From Verrucomicrobia bacterium UBA1200 (lineage in GTDB: Bacteria; Verrucomicrobiota; Kiritimatiellia; RFP12; UBA1067): a stretch of 28,106 nt of DNA. The DNA is taken from positions 64,897 through 93,002 of the forward strand of contig DBXY01000039.1 of assembly GCA_002309765.1 (NCBI GenBank). The letters are read 5' to 3'. Positions 15,279-22,249 of the stretch are shown here, in pieces (the stretch's first letter is position 1; every line of letters begins with the position of its first letter). Both the position numbers and the translations under genes were made by a program. The notes beneath the pieces are model-generated. The model was given only the letters and a program-made list of their open reading frames with translations, was not told the DNA's origin and did not search any database.

Positions 15279-17156
15279 ATGAAGAATCAGAAATTTTTCA
15301 ATGGCGTGGTTGGCTTGGTGTTGCTGTTGGCGATTATCGCCGCAGTGAACCTGATTCTTTCCAACCTGCGGTTGCGCGGCGATCTTACCGCCGAGAAGCT
15401 TTACACGCTTTCGTCCGGTTCAAAGGCGATTCTCGGCAAGTTGGAAAATGACGTCACGCTGAAGTTCTATTGCAGCAACAGTTCTTCGGAAATGCCGATG
15501 GGGCTTAAAACCTATGCCACCCAAGTCCAGGACTTGCTGAAAGAGTACGAGTTGGCGGGCAAAGGCCACATCCAGCTTGAGGCGTACGACCCGAAGCCGG
15601 ATTCGGACGCCGAGGAATGGGCCCAGCGTTACGGCATTGAGCCGCAGCAGGTGAATCCGTTCGGCCAGCCAATCTATTTCGGACTGGTCTCGGTTTGCGG
15701 TGAGAACGAGCAGGTCATACCCGGTTTCAACCCGCGCAGCGAGGCGACGCTGGAGTACGACATCACCCGGTTGATTACCCGCGTGGCGTGGCCGGAAAAA
15801 CCGGTAATCGGATTGATGAGCGGTTTGAACGGCTTGCTCGGTTCTCCGGCCAACCCGATGATGATGCGCCGTCAGCAGCAGGATCAGGGATGGGCGGCTT
15901 TCCGCGAGCTGAAGAAGGACTACACGCTCCGGGAAGTCCCGGCTGATGCCGACAAGATTGATGATGACATCAAAACGCTCGTTGTGGTGCATCCGAAAAA
16001 CTTCTCCGAAACCGCGCTGTTCGCGATTGACCAGTTCGTTGTTCGCGGCGGACGTCTGGTGGTGTGCGTGGATCCGTTCAGCGTGATGGACATGATTTCC
16101 AACCAGCAGCAGAACACCATGATGATGGGCGGAAGCGGGGTCGGCCCCTCCACCCTCGGCAAGGTGTTTGACACTTGGGGAATTACGTTTGACACCGGCA
16201 AAGTGGTCGCCGACAACAGCGCCGCCACCAAGCTTAACGCCGGCAACGGCAGAGTCGAGGAAAATCCGGCCTTCCTGTCGCTCGGCGCCAGCAACTTGGT
16301 TAAAGGCGATCTGTTGACCGCGCAGTTGACGCAGGTTATGTTCCCGTTCGCCGGTTCGCTGGAGTTTAAAGAAGGCACGGAAGGTTTGACCTTTACGCCG
16401 GTAATTAGCAGCTCTACCGACAATTCCTGCATGGTTGACCAGATGAACGCGCAGTTCGGCATGAGCGCGATGCGTTCGCAAATGACGCCTGACGGTAAAG
16501 CCCGCGTTCTGGCGGCCCGCCTTACCGGTACTTTCAAGACCGCGTTCCCGAACGGCCCGGCGAAGGAAGACGGCGACAGCTCTACCAATGCCGCTCCGGC
16601 GGTGGTTGCTTCTGGAAACGGCACGGTGATGATTTTCGCCGATTCCGATTTCCTTGCGGACCAATTCTGCGTTCAGATGGTTAACACGCTGTTTGGACAG
16701 ATTGCCCAGCCGCTCAACGACAACCTTACATTGTTTGCCAACACCGTCGAACAGTTCGCCGGGCGTGAGGAGTTGATCGGCGTCCGTTCGCGCGGCCAGT
16801 CCAATCGTCCGTTCGAGAAGGTCGATGCCCTGGAGGCCAAGGCGCTCGGTAAGTGGCAGAAGAAAGAGTCGGAGTTGGAGGCGGCGTTGCAGGAGACGCA
16901 GCAGCGCCTGCAGGAGCTGCAGAAACAGAAGAGCGGCAACGAGCGCGCCCTGCTTTCCAAGGAGCAGCAGGAGGAGATCGCGCAGTTCCGCAAGACTCAG
17001 GCCAACACCCGCAAACAGCTCAAGAACGTCCGTAAGGAGCTGACTAGCGAGATCGATCATTTGGGCACCGTTCTCAAGGTGATTAACATCATGCTGGTGC
17101 CGCTGCTGGTGATTGTGTTCGGCATTGTCCGCGGCTTGCGCCGTCGCAACCATTAA
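15279..17156 (+). CDS. GldG-like ABC-transporter auxiliary protein
   Basis: The 625-residue protein has one N-terminal membrane segment (about 9-28), a large extracytoplasmic region with the N-terminal layout of ABC_transp_aux/GldG proteins (SNLRLRGDLTAEKLYTLS-type opening, about 28-48), and a C-terminal membrane segment (about 600-620) followed by RGLRRRNH. Between about 520 and 590 it is Gln/Glu/Lys-rich and predicted to be coiled coil. Residues near 270-290 are rich in Met and Gln. Known relatives sit with ABC-2 ATPase/permease pairs, as here, and may bind or deliver the substrate. The gene begins one base after the permease gene and ends 31 bases before the DUF4340 gene. Confidence 0.82.
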   Translation: MKNQKFFNGVVGLVLLLAIIAAVNLILSNLRLRGDLTAEKLYTLSSGSKAILGKLENDVTLKFYCSNSSSEMPMGLKTYATQVQDLLKEYELAGKGHIQLEAYDPKPDSDAEEWAQRYGIEPQQVNPFGQPIYFGLVSVCGENEQVIPGFNPRSEATLEYDITRLITRVAWPEKPVIGLMSGLNGLLGSPANPMMMRRQQQDQGWAAFRELKKDYTLREVPADADKIDDDIKTLVVVHPKNFSETALFAIDQFVVRGGRLVVCVDPFSVMDMISNQQQNTMMMGGSGVGPSTLGKVFDTWGITFDTGKVVADNSAATKLNAGNGRVEENPAFLSLGASNLVKGDLLTAQLTQVMFPFAGSLEFKEGTEGLTFTPVISSSTDNSCMVDQMNAQFGMSAMRSQMTPDGKARVLAARLTGTFKTAFPNGPAKEDGDSSTNAAPAVVASGNGTVMIFADSDFLADQFCVQMVNTLFGQIAQPLNDNLTLFANTVEQFAGREELIGVRSRGQSNRPFEKVDALEAKALGKWQKKESELEAALQETQQRLQELQKQKSGNERALLSKEQQEEIAQFRKTQANTRKQLKNVRKELTSEIDHLGTVLKVINIMLVPLLVIVFGIVRGLRRRNH

Positions 17157-17187
17157 TTCCCAACTTGTTGAAGGAGTTTTTCGAAAG

Positions 17188-18234
17188 ATGAAAAAGTTGT
17201 TAACTTTGGCTATTGTGGCCGTCGCGCTCGGTGCCATAGCTTATTTGACCGGCTCCGGGCGGCGGGTTAAGACCCCGTCGTTGGTGGGCAAACCGATTCT
17301 GCCGACTTTTGATTTGAGCCGGGTGGCGCGGATTGAGGTGGGCGGTGAGAAGAAATTCGCTGTTGCGAGCACGGATTCCGGATGGGTGATCGAGTCCCTT
17401 TACGGTTATCCGGCGGATGTCACCAAGATTCGCGAAAATCTGATGAAGCTTCAGGATCTTAAGGTGGGGCAGGTGGCTAACGGCAAGCAGTTGGCCGCGC
17501 CGGTGTTGGTTGACCTTCAGGACGATGCCGGTAAGTCGTTGGCGGCTTTGACGATGGGCGACACCCATCTGCGTCAGCCGTCCGGCGAGATGGCTCAGTT
17601 CGGCGGCGGCAGTTATCCTGACGGACGTTATCTTGAATTCAACGGCAAGACCGTGCTGGTGAAAGATCCGTTGGATGCGTTTGGCGGCGACGTCAAGAGT
17701 TGGGCGGATACCCAGATTTCCTCGGTGCCGTCAGCTGATGTTACCGCGGTGCAGCTGATCAGCGGTGACAATATGGTTCACCTCACCCGCAAGGACGGCA
17801 GTTGGAAGATGGACGGCCTCAATGACAAAGAGGAGTTTGACACTTCCAAATCCTATGGTCTGGATTCGGCGCTTAGTTATCTTAATTTCACTGGTGTGGT
17901 CGATCCGGCCAAGACCGAAGCCGAGTTGGGCATCTCCACCGGCGCGGTTTACACCGTGATGTTGAAGAGCGGCCAAACCTATACCGCCAAAATCGGCAAC
18001 AAGGCTGAAAACGGCACCGATCGGTATTTCAAGATCCGTTCCGCTTTCTCGCCGGTCGGCACCAACGAGGTTGAAAACGCGGCCACCGCCAAAGCGGTTG
18101 AGGAGTTCAACGCCAAGGTCTCAAAATGGACTTATACCATCCCGAGTTACTCGGCTGACAACATGAGCAAAACTCGCAGCGATTTGGTGAAGGTCAAAGA
18201 AGAACCCAAGCCGGAAGAGCCTAAGAAAGAGTAG
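17188..18234 (+). CDS. DUF4340 family membrane-anchored protein
   Basis: The 348-residue protein has an N-terminal signal or anchor segment (about 3-21) followed by a beta-rich region. Its repeated short strands, such as VIESLYGYPADVTKIRENL near 72-90, are typical of DUF4340, a family of unknown function that is often next to GldG-like proteins. The C-terminus is Glu/Lys/Pro-rich. The start is ATG 17188, with AAGGAG at 17171-17176 upstream; an in-frame start at 17113 would overlap the GldG-like gene and is unlikely. It is probably the fourth part of the exporter complex at the outer face of the inner membrane. Confidence 0.8.
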   Translation: MKKLLTLAIVAVALGAIAYLTGSGRRVKTPSLVGKPILPTFDLSRVARIEVGGEKKFAVASTDSGWVIESLYGYPADVTKIRENLMKLQDLKVGQVANGKQLAAPVLVDLQDDAGKSLAALTMGDTHLRQPSGEMAQFGGGSYPDGRYLEFNGKTVLVKDPLDAFGGDVKSWADTQISSVPSADVTAVQLISGDNMVHLTRKDGSWKMDGLNDKEEFDTSKSYGLDSALSYLNFTGVVDPAKTEAELGISTGAVYTVMLKSGQTYTAKIGNKAENGTDRYFKIRSAFSPVGTNEVENAATAKAVEEFNAKVSKWTYTIPSYSADNMSKTRSDLVKVKEEPKPEEPKKE

Positions 18235-18242
18235 GGATCGCT

Positions 18243-19229
18243 ATGGATTTGCAAAAAACCACCAACCAGATTCAGCAGCAGTCGGAAATCCTGGCCAAAA
18301 TCCGCCAAGAGGTAAACAAGGTGATTGTCGGCCAGGAGAAGCTGATCGACCGGATGCTTATCGCTTTGATTTCAGGCGGGCATATTCTCCTCGAAGGCGT
18401 GCCGGGATTGGCGAAGACCACGGCGGTGCGTTCACTCGCCCAAGCGCTTGGTTTGGATTTCAAGCGTATTTCGTTCACCCCGGATCTGTTGCCTGCCGAT
18501 GTGGTCGGCACTATGATCTATAATCCGAAAGACGCGGTGTTCTATCCCAAACAGGGACCGGTGTTCACCAACCTGCTGTTGGCGGATGAAATCAACCGCG
18601 CTCCCGCCAAAGTGCAGAGCGCGTTGCTGGAGGCGATGCAGGAACACCAGGTTACTATCGGTGAAACCACCTACAAGCTGCCGGATCCGTTTTTGGTTAT
18701 GGCGACCCAAAACCCTATCGAGCAGGAAGGCACTTATCCGTTGCCGGAAGCTCAGGTTGACCGTTTTATGCTTAAATGCATCGTCAACCATCCGTCACGC
18801 GATGACGAGCGCCGCATCATGAACCGGTTTACGCAGAAACAGTCGGCTCCGGAGGTTGCCGCCACTGTAACCGCGCAGGATGTTAAAGCGTTGCGCGAAA
18901 CGTTAGACCAGGTTTATTGCGACGAAAAGGTGGGTGATTACATTCTGGACATCGTTTTTGCGACCCGTGACCCCAAGGCGCACGGATTGCAGGCGTTGGA
19001 AGGGCAGATCCAGTTCGGCGCGTCTCCGCGTGCCACGCTCTGCCTGAATCTCGCCTCGCGCGCCAACGCGATGTTGCATGGCCGTGCTTATGCCACGCCG
19101 CAAGATGTCAAAGAAATCGCCCCGGACGTGCTGCGCCACCGCATTCTGCTTTCTTACGAGGCCGAGGCGGAAGAGCTGACGCCGGAGAAAGTGATCGCGA
19201 CCATTCTTTCCACCATCCCGGTTCCGTGA
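18243..19229 (+). CDS. MoxR family AAA+ ATPase
   Basis: The 328-residue ATPase has Walker A GVPGLAKTT (52-60), Walker B LLLADEINR (111-119) with the family's PAKVQSALLEAMQE that follows, and sensor 1 ATQNP (154-158). The C-terminal third matches the AAA lid. MoxR proteins act with VWA-domain proteins as chaperones that mature or insert metal into target complexes, in the cytoplasm at the membrane. The gene begins 8 bases after DUF4340 and ends in a strong terminator. The VWA partner genes come after the terminator, which separates a pair that is often one operon. Confidence 0.93.
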   Translation: MDLQKTTNQIQQQSEILAKIRQEVNKVIVGQEKLIDRMLIALISGGHILLEGVPGLAKTTAVRSLAQALGLDFKRISFTPDLLPADVVGTMIYNPKDAVFYPKQGPVFTNLLLADEINRAPAKVQSALLEAMQEHQVTIGETTYKLPDPFLVMATQNPIEQEGTYPLPEAQVDRFMLKCIVNHPSRDDERRIMNRFTQKQSAPEVAATVTAQDVKALRETLDQVYCDEKVGDYILDIVFATRDPKAHGLQALEGQIQFGASPRATLCLNLASRANAMLHGRAYATPQDVKEIAPDVLRHRILLSYEAEAEELTPEKVIATILSTIPVP

Positions 19230-19241
19230 TGGATTGCCGCC

Positions 19242-19270
19242 AAGCCAAGCGTTTACCGCTTGGCTTTTAT
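19242..19270 (+). terminator. Intrinsic terminator after moxR
   Basis: AAGCCAAGCG (19242-19251) and CGCTTGGCTT (19257-19266) form a perfect 10-bp stem with a 5-base loop. The stem runs into a TTTTAT tract ending at 19270. It begins 13 bases after the moxR stop codon. Confidence 0.85.
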
Positions 19271-19282
19271 AACGGGGTCTCC

Positions 19283-19317
19283 GGATTGCCGGCGGCGTAG
19301 CCGCGGTGCCGGAATCC
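19283..19317 (+). repeat. Imperfect palindrome between moxR and DUF58 genes
   Basis: GGATT (19283-19287) pairs with AATCC (19313-19317), and CCGG (19289-19292) with CCGG (19309-19312), with one bulged base. An inner CGGC-gta-GCCG hairpin sits at 19293-19303. It could be a dispersed intergenic palindrome or a regulatory site for the downstream gene. No convincing promoter was found in the remaining gap up to 19374. Confidence 0.4.
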
Positions 19318-19374
19318 CGCCTGTCGTCAGATTATGCTTTGGCTATATCTGTTGGGCGGTTGGAGGTGTCATTA

Positions 19375-20256
19375 ATGGCGATTGACGTAAAAGAATTGAT
19401 GGAGAAGGTCGGTAAGATCAGGATTCTTACCAACCGGTTGATTGACGAGCGGTTGTCCGGCGATTACCATTCGGTGTTTAAAGGACAAGGCGTGGAGTTT
19501 GACGAGGTTCGCCCCTATGTGGCGGGTGATGACGTTCGGTCAATTGACTGGAACGTTACCGCCAGGACCGGGACTCCGCACATTAAGCGTTACGCCGAAG
19601 AGCGCGAATTGACCGTGCTGTTTTTGGTTGACGTGTCCGGCTCCCAGTGCTTCGGTTCAAAATCCAGGTCGAAAAGTGAGCTGGCGGCGGAAATCACCTC
19701 TTTGCTGGCGATGACCGCTATCCGCAATCAGGATAAAATCGGTCTGGTGCTGTTCAGCGACCGGATCATAAAATTCATTCCCCCGCGCAAGGGGCGCACA
19801 TCGGTGATGCGGCTGGTGCGGGAAGTGCTGGCTTGCGAGGAGACCCGGGAGCGCACTGACATTTCCGCCGCGCTGCGGTTTCTGAACAACATTCAAAAGC
19901 GCAAGGCGGTAGTGTTTTTGGTAAGCGATTTTCAGGACACGGGTTACGAGCGGGAACTTCGCGTGACGGCTCGTCATCACGATGTTATCGCCTGTTCGGT
20001 GGGCGATCCGTGCGAAAACGAGTTGCCCGATGTGGGTTTAATCGAGTTGCAGGATCCGGAAACCGGCGATTTGCTGCTGGTTGACACCAGTGACCGAACG
20101 GTGCGGGAACAGTTCCGCGCCAACGCCGCCGATTCGGTGGAGGGGCTGCTGACCTTTCTTCGGCGTAACGGCATCGACCATATCGCCATTCGCACCGATG
20201 CGCCGTATATTGACGATGTGCGGGCCTTGTTCCGCCGCCGCGCAAGGAAAAGATAA
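19375..20256 (+). CDS. DUF58 domain protein with VWA-like MIDAS
   Basis: The 293-residue protein carries the DUF58 signature GVEFDEVRPYVAGDDVR (39-55) and IDWNVTARTG (57-66), followed by a VWA-like fold with the metal-site motif DVSGS (86-90). DUF58 proteins are usual partners of MoxR ATPases. ATG 19375 has a good GGAGG at 19362-19366; the longer frame from 19306 would run through the intergenic palindrome. The stop codon overlaps the next start (TAATG). No membrane segment is obvious. Confidence 0.9.
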   Translation: MAIDVKELMEKVGKIRILTNRLIDERLSGDYHSVFKGQGVEFDEVRPYVAGDDVRSIDWNVTARTGTPHIKRYAEERELTVLFLVDVSGSQCFGSKSRSKSELAAEITSLLAMTAIRNQDKIGLVLFSDRIIKFIPPRKGRTSVMRLVREVLACEETRERTDISAALRFLNNIQKRKAVVFLVSDFQDTGYERELRVTARHHDVIACSVGDPCENELPDVGLIELQDPETGDLLLVDTSDRTVREQFRANAADSVEGLLTFLRRNGIDHIAIRTDAPYIDDVRALFRRRARKR

Positions 20257-21203
20257 TGAAAAAATGTGCAGCGCTTTTTCTTTTTGTGATTGCGTTCTCT
20301 TCGTTTGCGGTTGAGCGGGATTTGTCTAACGGCGAGGTCTCGATAAAGCTGGCCACCGAGCCGGATAAAGTCTCTCCCGCGGAAGATTTGATGCTTACCT
20401 TTACCGTCGAGTCGCCCACTTACCTGAAGGTGGGGTTCCCGGATTTGCAGGACCGCTTTTCCGGTTTTTCGCTGGCCGAGGATTTTGCCTCCGAACCGAT
20501 GGAGGCGAACGGCGTGAGGCGACAGCTTTTCCGTTGGCGTTTGGTTCCGGAACCCGCGGCGGAACGTTACCGGTTGGCCCCGTTTGCGGTCACGGTTGAC
20601 GATACCCGCGTGACTCCCGCCAAAACCGACAGCTTTGCCACGGTTCCGGTGGTTTTCCCGAACGAGGGTGAACGCCCGGTGGTAACCGGCGAGCCGGAGG
20701 TCGATCCCAAACCGGAGTGGATTCCGCCCACCGCGAAAACCGTGACATTGTGGGGTTTGGCGCTGTTGGCGGCTGCCGCCTTGGTGGCGGGGGTGCTTTG
20801 GGGATTGACCAAGATTTCGGTGAAGGTCAAGGAAATGCGCATGTCCCCCATAGAACGGGCAATGGCGGAGTTGCGCCGTTTGCTGGACCGCAATCTTCCC
20901 TCCAAGGGCTTGTATAAGGAATTTTATGTGGAGTTGACCTTTGTGGTCCGCCGTTACATTGAGCGGCGCCATGGCGTACGCGCCCCGCGCCAAACCACCG
21001 AGGAGTTTTTGGCGGCTGCTTCTCACCATCCGGCTTTCACCCCGGAAGCGGTCAGTTCGTTGCGGGTTTTCCTGGAGTCCGCCGATTTGGTTAAATTCGC
21101 CGGACAGCAGGCCAGTTCGGAAATGGCGTCTGATGCCACTCGCCGGGCAAGAGATTATTTGGAAACCGATAACCGGATTTCGTCTCCGGACAATGTCCGT
21201 TAA
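20256..21203 (+). CDS. Signal-peptide membrane protein with BatD/DUF4381-like layout
   Basis: The 315-residue product has a signal peptide (about 1-18), an extracytoplasmic beta-rich region (about 20-155), a membrane segment (about 163-184) and a cytoplasmic helical region (about 195-305). Segments such as YKEFYVELTFVVRRYIERR near 224-242 match the usual C-terminal part of BatD and DUF4381-type proteins. It fills the position expected for the BatD-like partner between DUF58 and BatA genes. It begins at the overlapping TAATG after DUF58. The N-terminal domain is shorter than a full BatD, so the family call is tentative. Confidence 0.68.
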   Translation: MKKCAALFLFVIAFSSFAVERDLSNGEVSIKLATEPDKVSPAEDLMLTFTVESPTYLKVGFPDLQDRFSGFSLAEDFASEPMEANGVRRQLFRWRLVPEPAAERYRLAPFAVTVDDTRVTPAKTDSFATVPVVFPNEGERPVVTGEPEVDPKPEWIPPTAKTVTLWGLALLAAAALVAGVLWGLTKISVKVKEMRMSPIERAMAELRRLLDRNLPSKGLYKEFYVELTFVVRRYIERRHGVRAPRQTTEEFLAAASHHPAFTPEAVSSLRVFLESADLVKFAGQQASSEMASDATRRARDYLETDNRISSPDNVR

Positions 21204-21215
21204 CGGGGAGAAAAT

Positions 21216-22247
21216 ATGAATTTCGCTACGCCTTGGGCATTTTTGTTGGTAATCCCCTGGTTGGCCGCCGCGTGGTTTCTGTACCGTAACGGCAAGCGCG
21301 GCGGAACGCTTTTTTCCGCCACCCGGTATCTTCCCGCCAGAACCGCGGGATGGCGGGTTTGGGCGTCACGGCTGGTACCGCCGTTGTTTTTGGCGGGTTC
21401 GCTGATGTTGATAGCGGCGGCGGCAAGGCCAAGGTTTACGCTGTCGCGGGAGAGCCGTTCGGTTGACGCCATCGCCATTGGAATGGTCGTCGATGTCTCT
21501 GGTTCTATGGAAGGTTTGGACCTGACCCCCGAAGGTTCGAGCAATTATCAAACCCGCCTTGAAGTGGTGAAGGATATGTTCACCGAATTCGTGGGACAGC
21601 GTCCCGATGATTTGATTGGGCTGGTAACCTTCGGCGGCTACGCCTCAACCCGTTCCCCGCTGACTGCAGATCACCGCACATTGATTCACGTTTTAAAAGG
21701 CGTTGAGATTCCCAGGGCGGACATCAACGGCGACGCGGCGGACGCGGAAGAGACGATGACCGCCATCGGTGACGGTCTGGCTACCGGAATCGCGCGTTTG
21801 ACGGACGCGGAACCAAAGACCCGTATCATCATTCTGTTGTCGGACGGCGAGTCCAACACCGGCATCATCACCCCTGAACAAGCCGCCGATGCGGCCGCCA
21901 AGGTCGGTATCAAGGTTTACGCCATCGGTGTCGGTTCCAATCGTCCGGTGCCGTTTAAAACCCGCGACATGTTTGGCCGCGAAACCATTGGGCATGCGCA
22001 TGTGACATTTAACGAAGCGCAGTTGAAACAGATCGCGAGCAAAACCGGCGGCCGGTATTTTGGGGTTCGCGACCATGACGGGCTGTCGGCGGCGTTGGAG
22101 GAAATCAATCAGCTTGAAACCACAAAAATCGAGCGCGAAATATATGACCGTTACGATGAGCGGTTTGTCGTGCCGTTGGTCTGGGGAGCGGCGCTGGCGG
22201 CGTTGGCCGTTACGCTTAACATGGGTTTGACGCGGAGGATTCTGTAA
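21216..22247 (+). CDS. batA: BatA-like VWA domain membrane protein
   Basis: The 343-residue protein has N-terminal membrane segments (about 4-22 and 51-69), a VWA domain (about 87-300) and a C-terminal membrane segment (about 310-332). MIDAS elements are DVSGSM (93-98), the TFGGYASTRSPLT stretch near 132-144, and ILLSDGESNTG near 206-216. This layout is typical of BatA (aerotolerance-related) proteins. ATG 21216 has GGGGAG just upstream. In Bacteroides, Bat proteins were linked to aerotolerance, and elsewhere to stress responses; the role here is inferred from family only. Confidence 0.85.
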   Translation: MNFATPWAFLLVIPWLAAAWFLYRNGKRGGTLFSATRYLPARTAGWRVWASRLVPPLFLAGSLMLIAAAARPRFTLSRESRSVDAIAIGMVVDVSGSMEGLDLTPEGSSNYQTRLEVVKDMFTEFVGQRPDDLIGLVTFGGYASTRSPLTADHRTLIHVLKGVEIPRADINGDAADAEETMTAIGDGLATGIARLTDAEPKTRIIILLSDGESNTGIITPEQAADAAAKVGIKVYAIGVGSNRPVPFKTRDMFGRETIGHAHVTFNEAQLKQIASKTGGRYFGVRDHDGLSAALEEINQLETTKIEREIYDRYDERFVVPLVWGAALAALAVTLNMGLTRRIL

Positions 22248-22249
22248 CC

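Noticed and set aside
15420..17237. 605-residue open frame on the minus strand across the GldG-like gene
   Set aside because: Same reason: an antisense shadow, with Leu/His/Arg-rich sequence and no recognisable domain.
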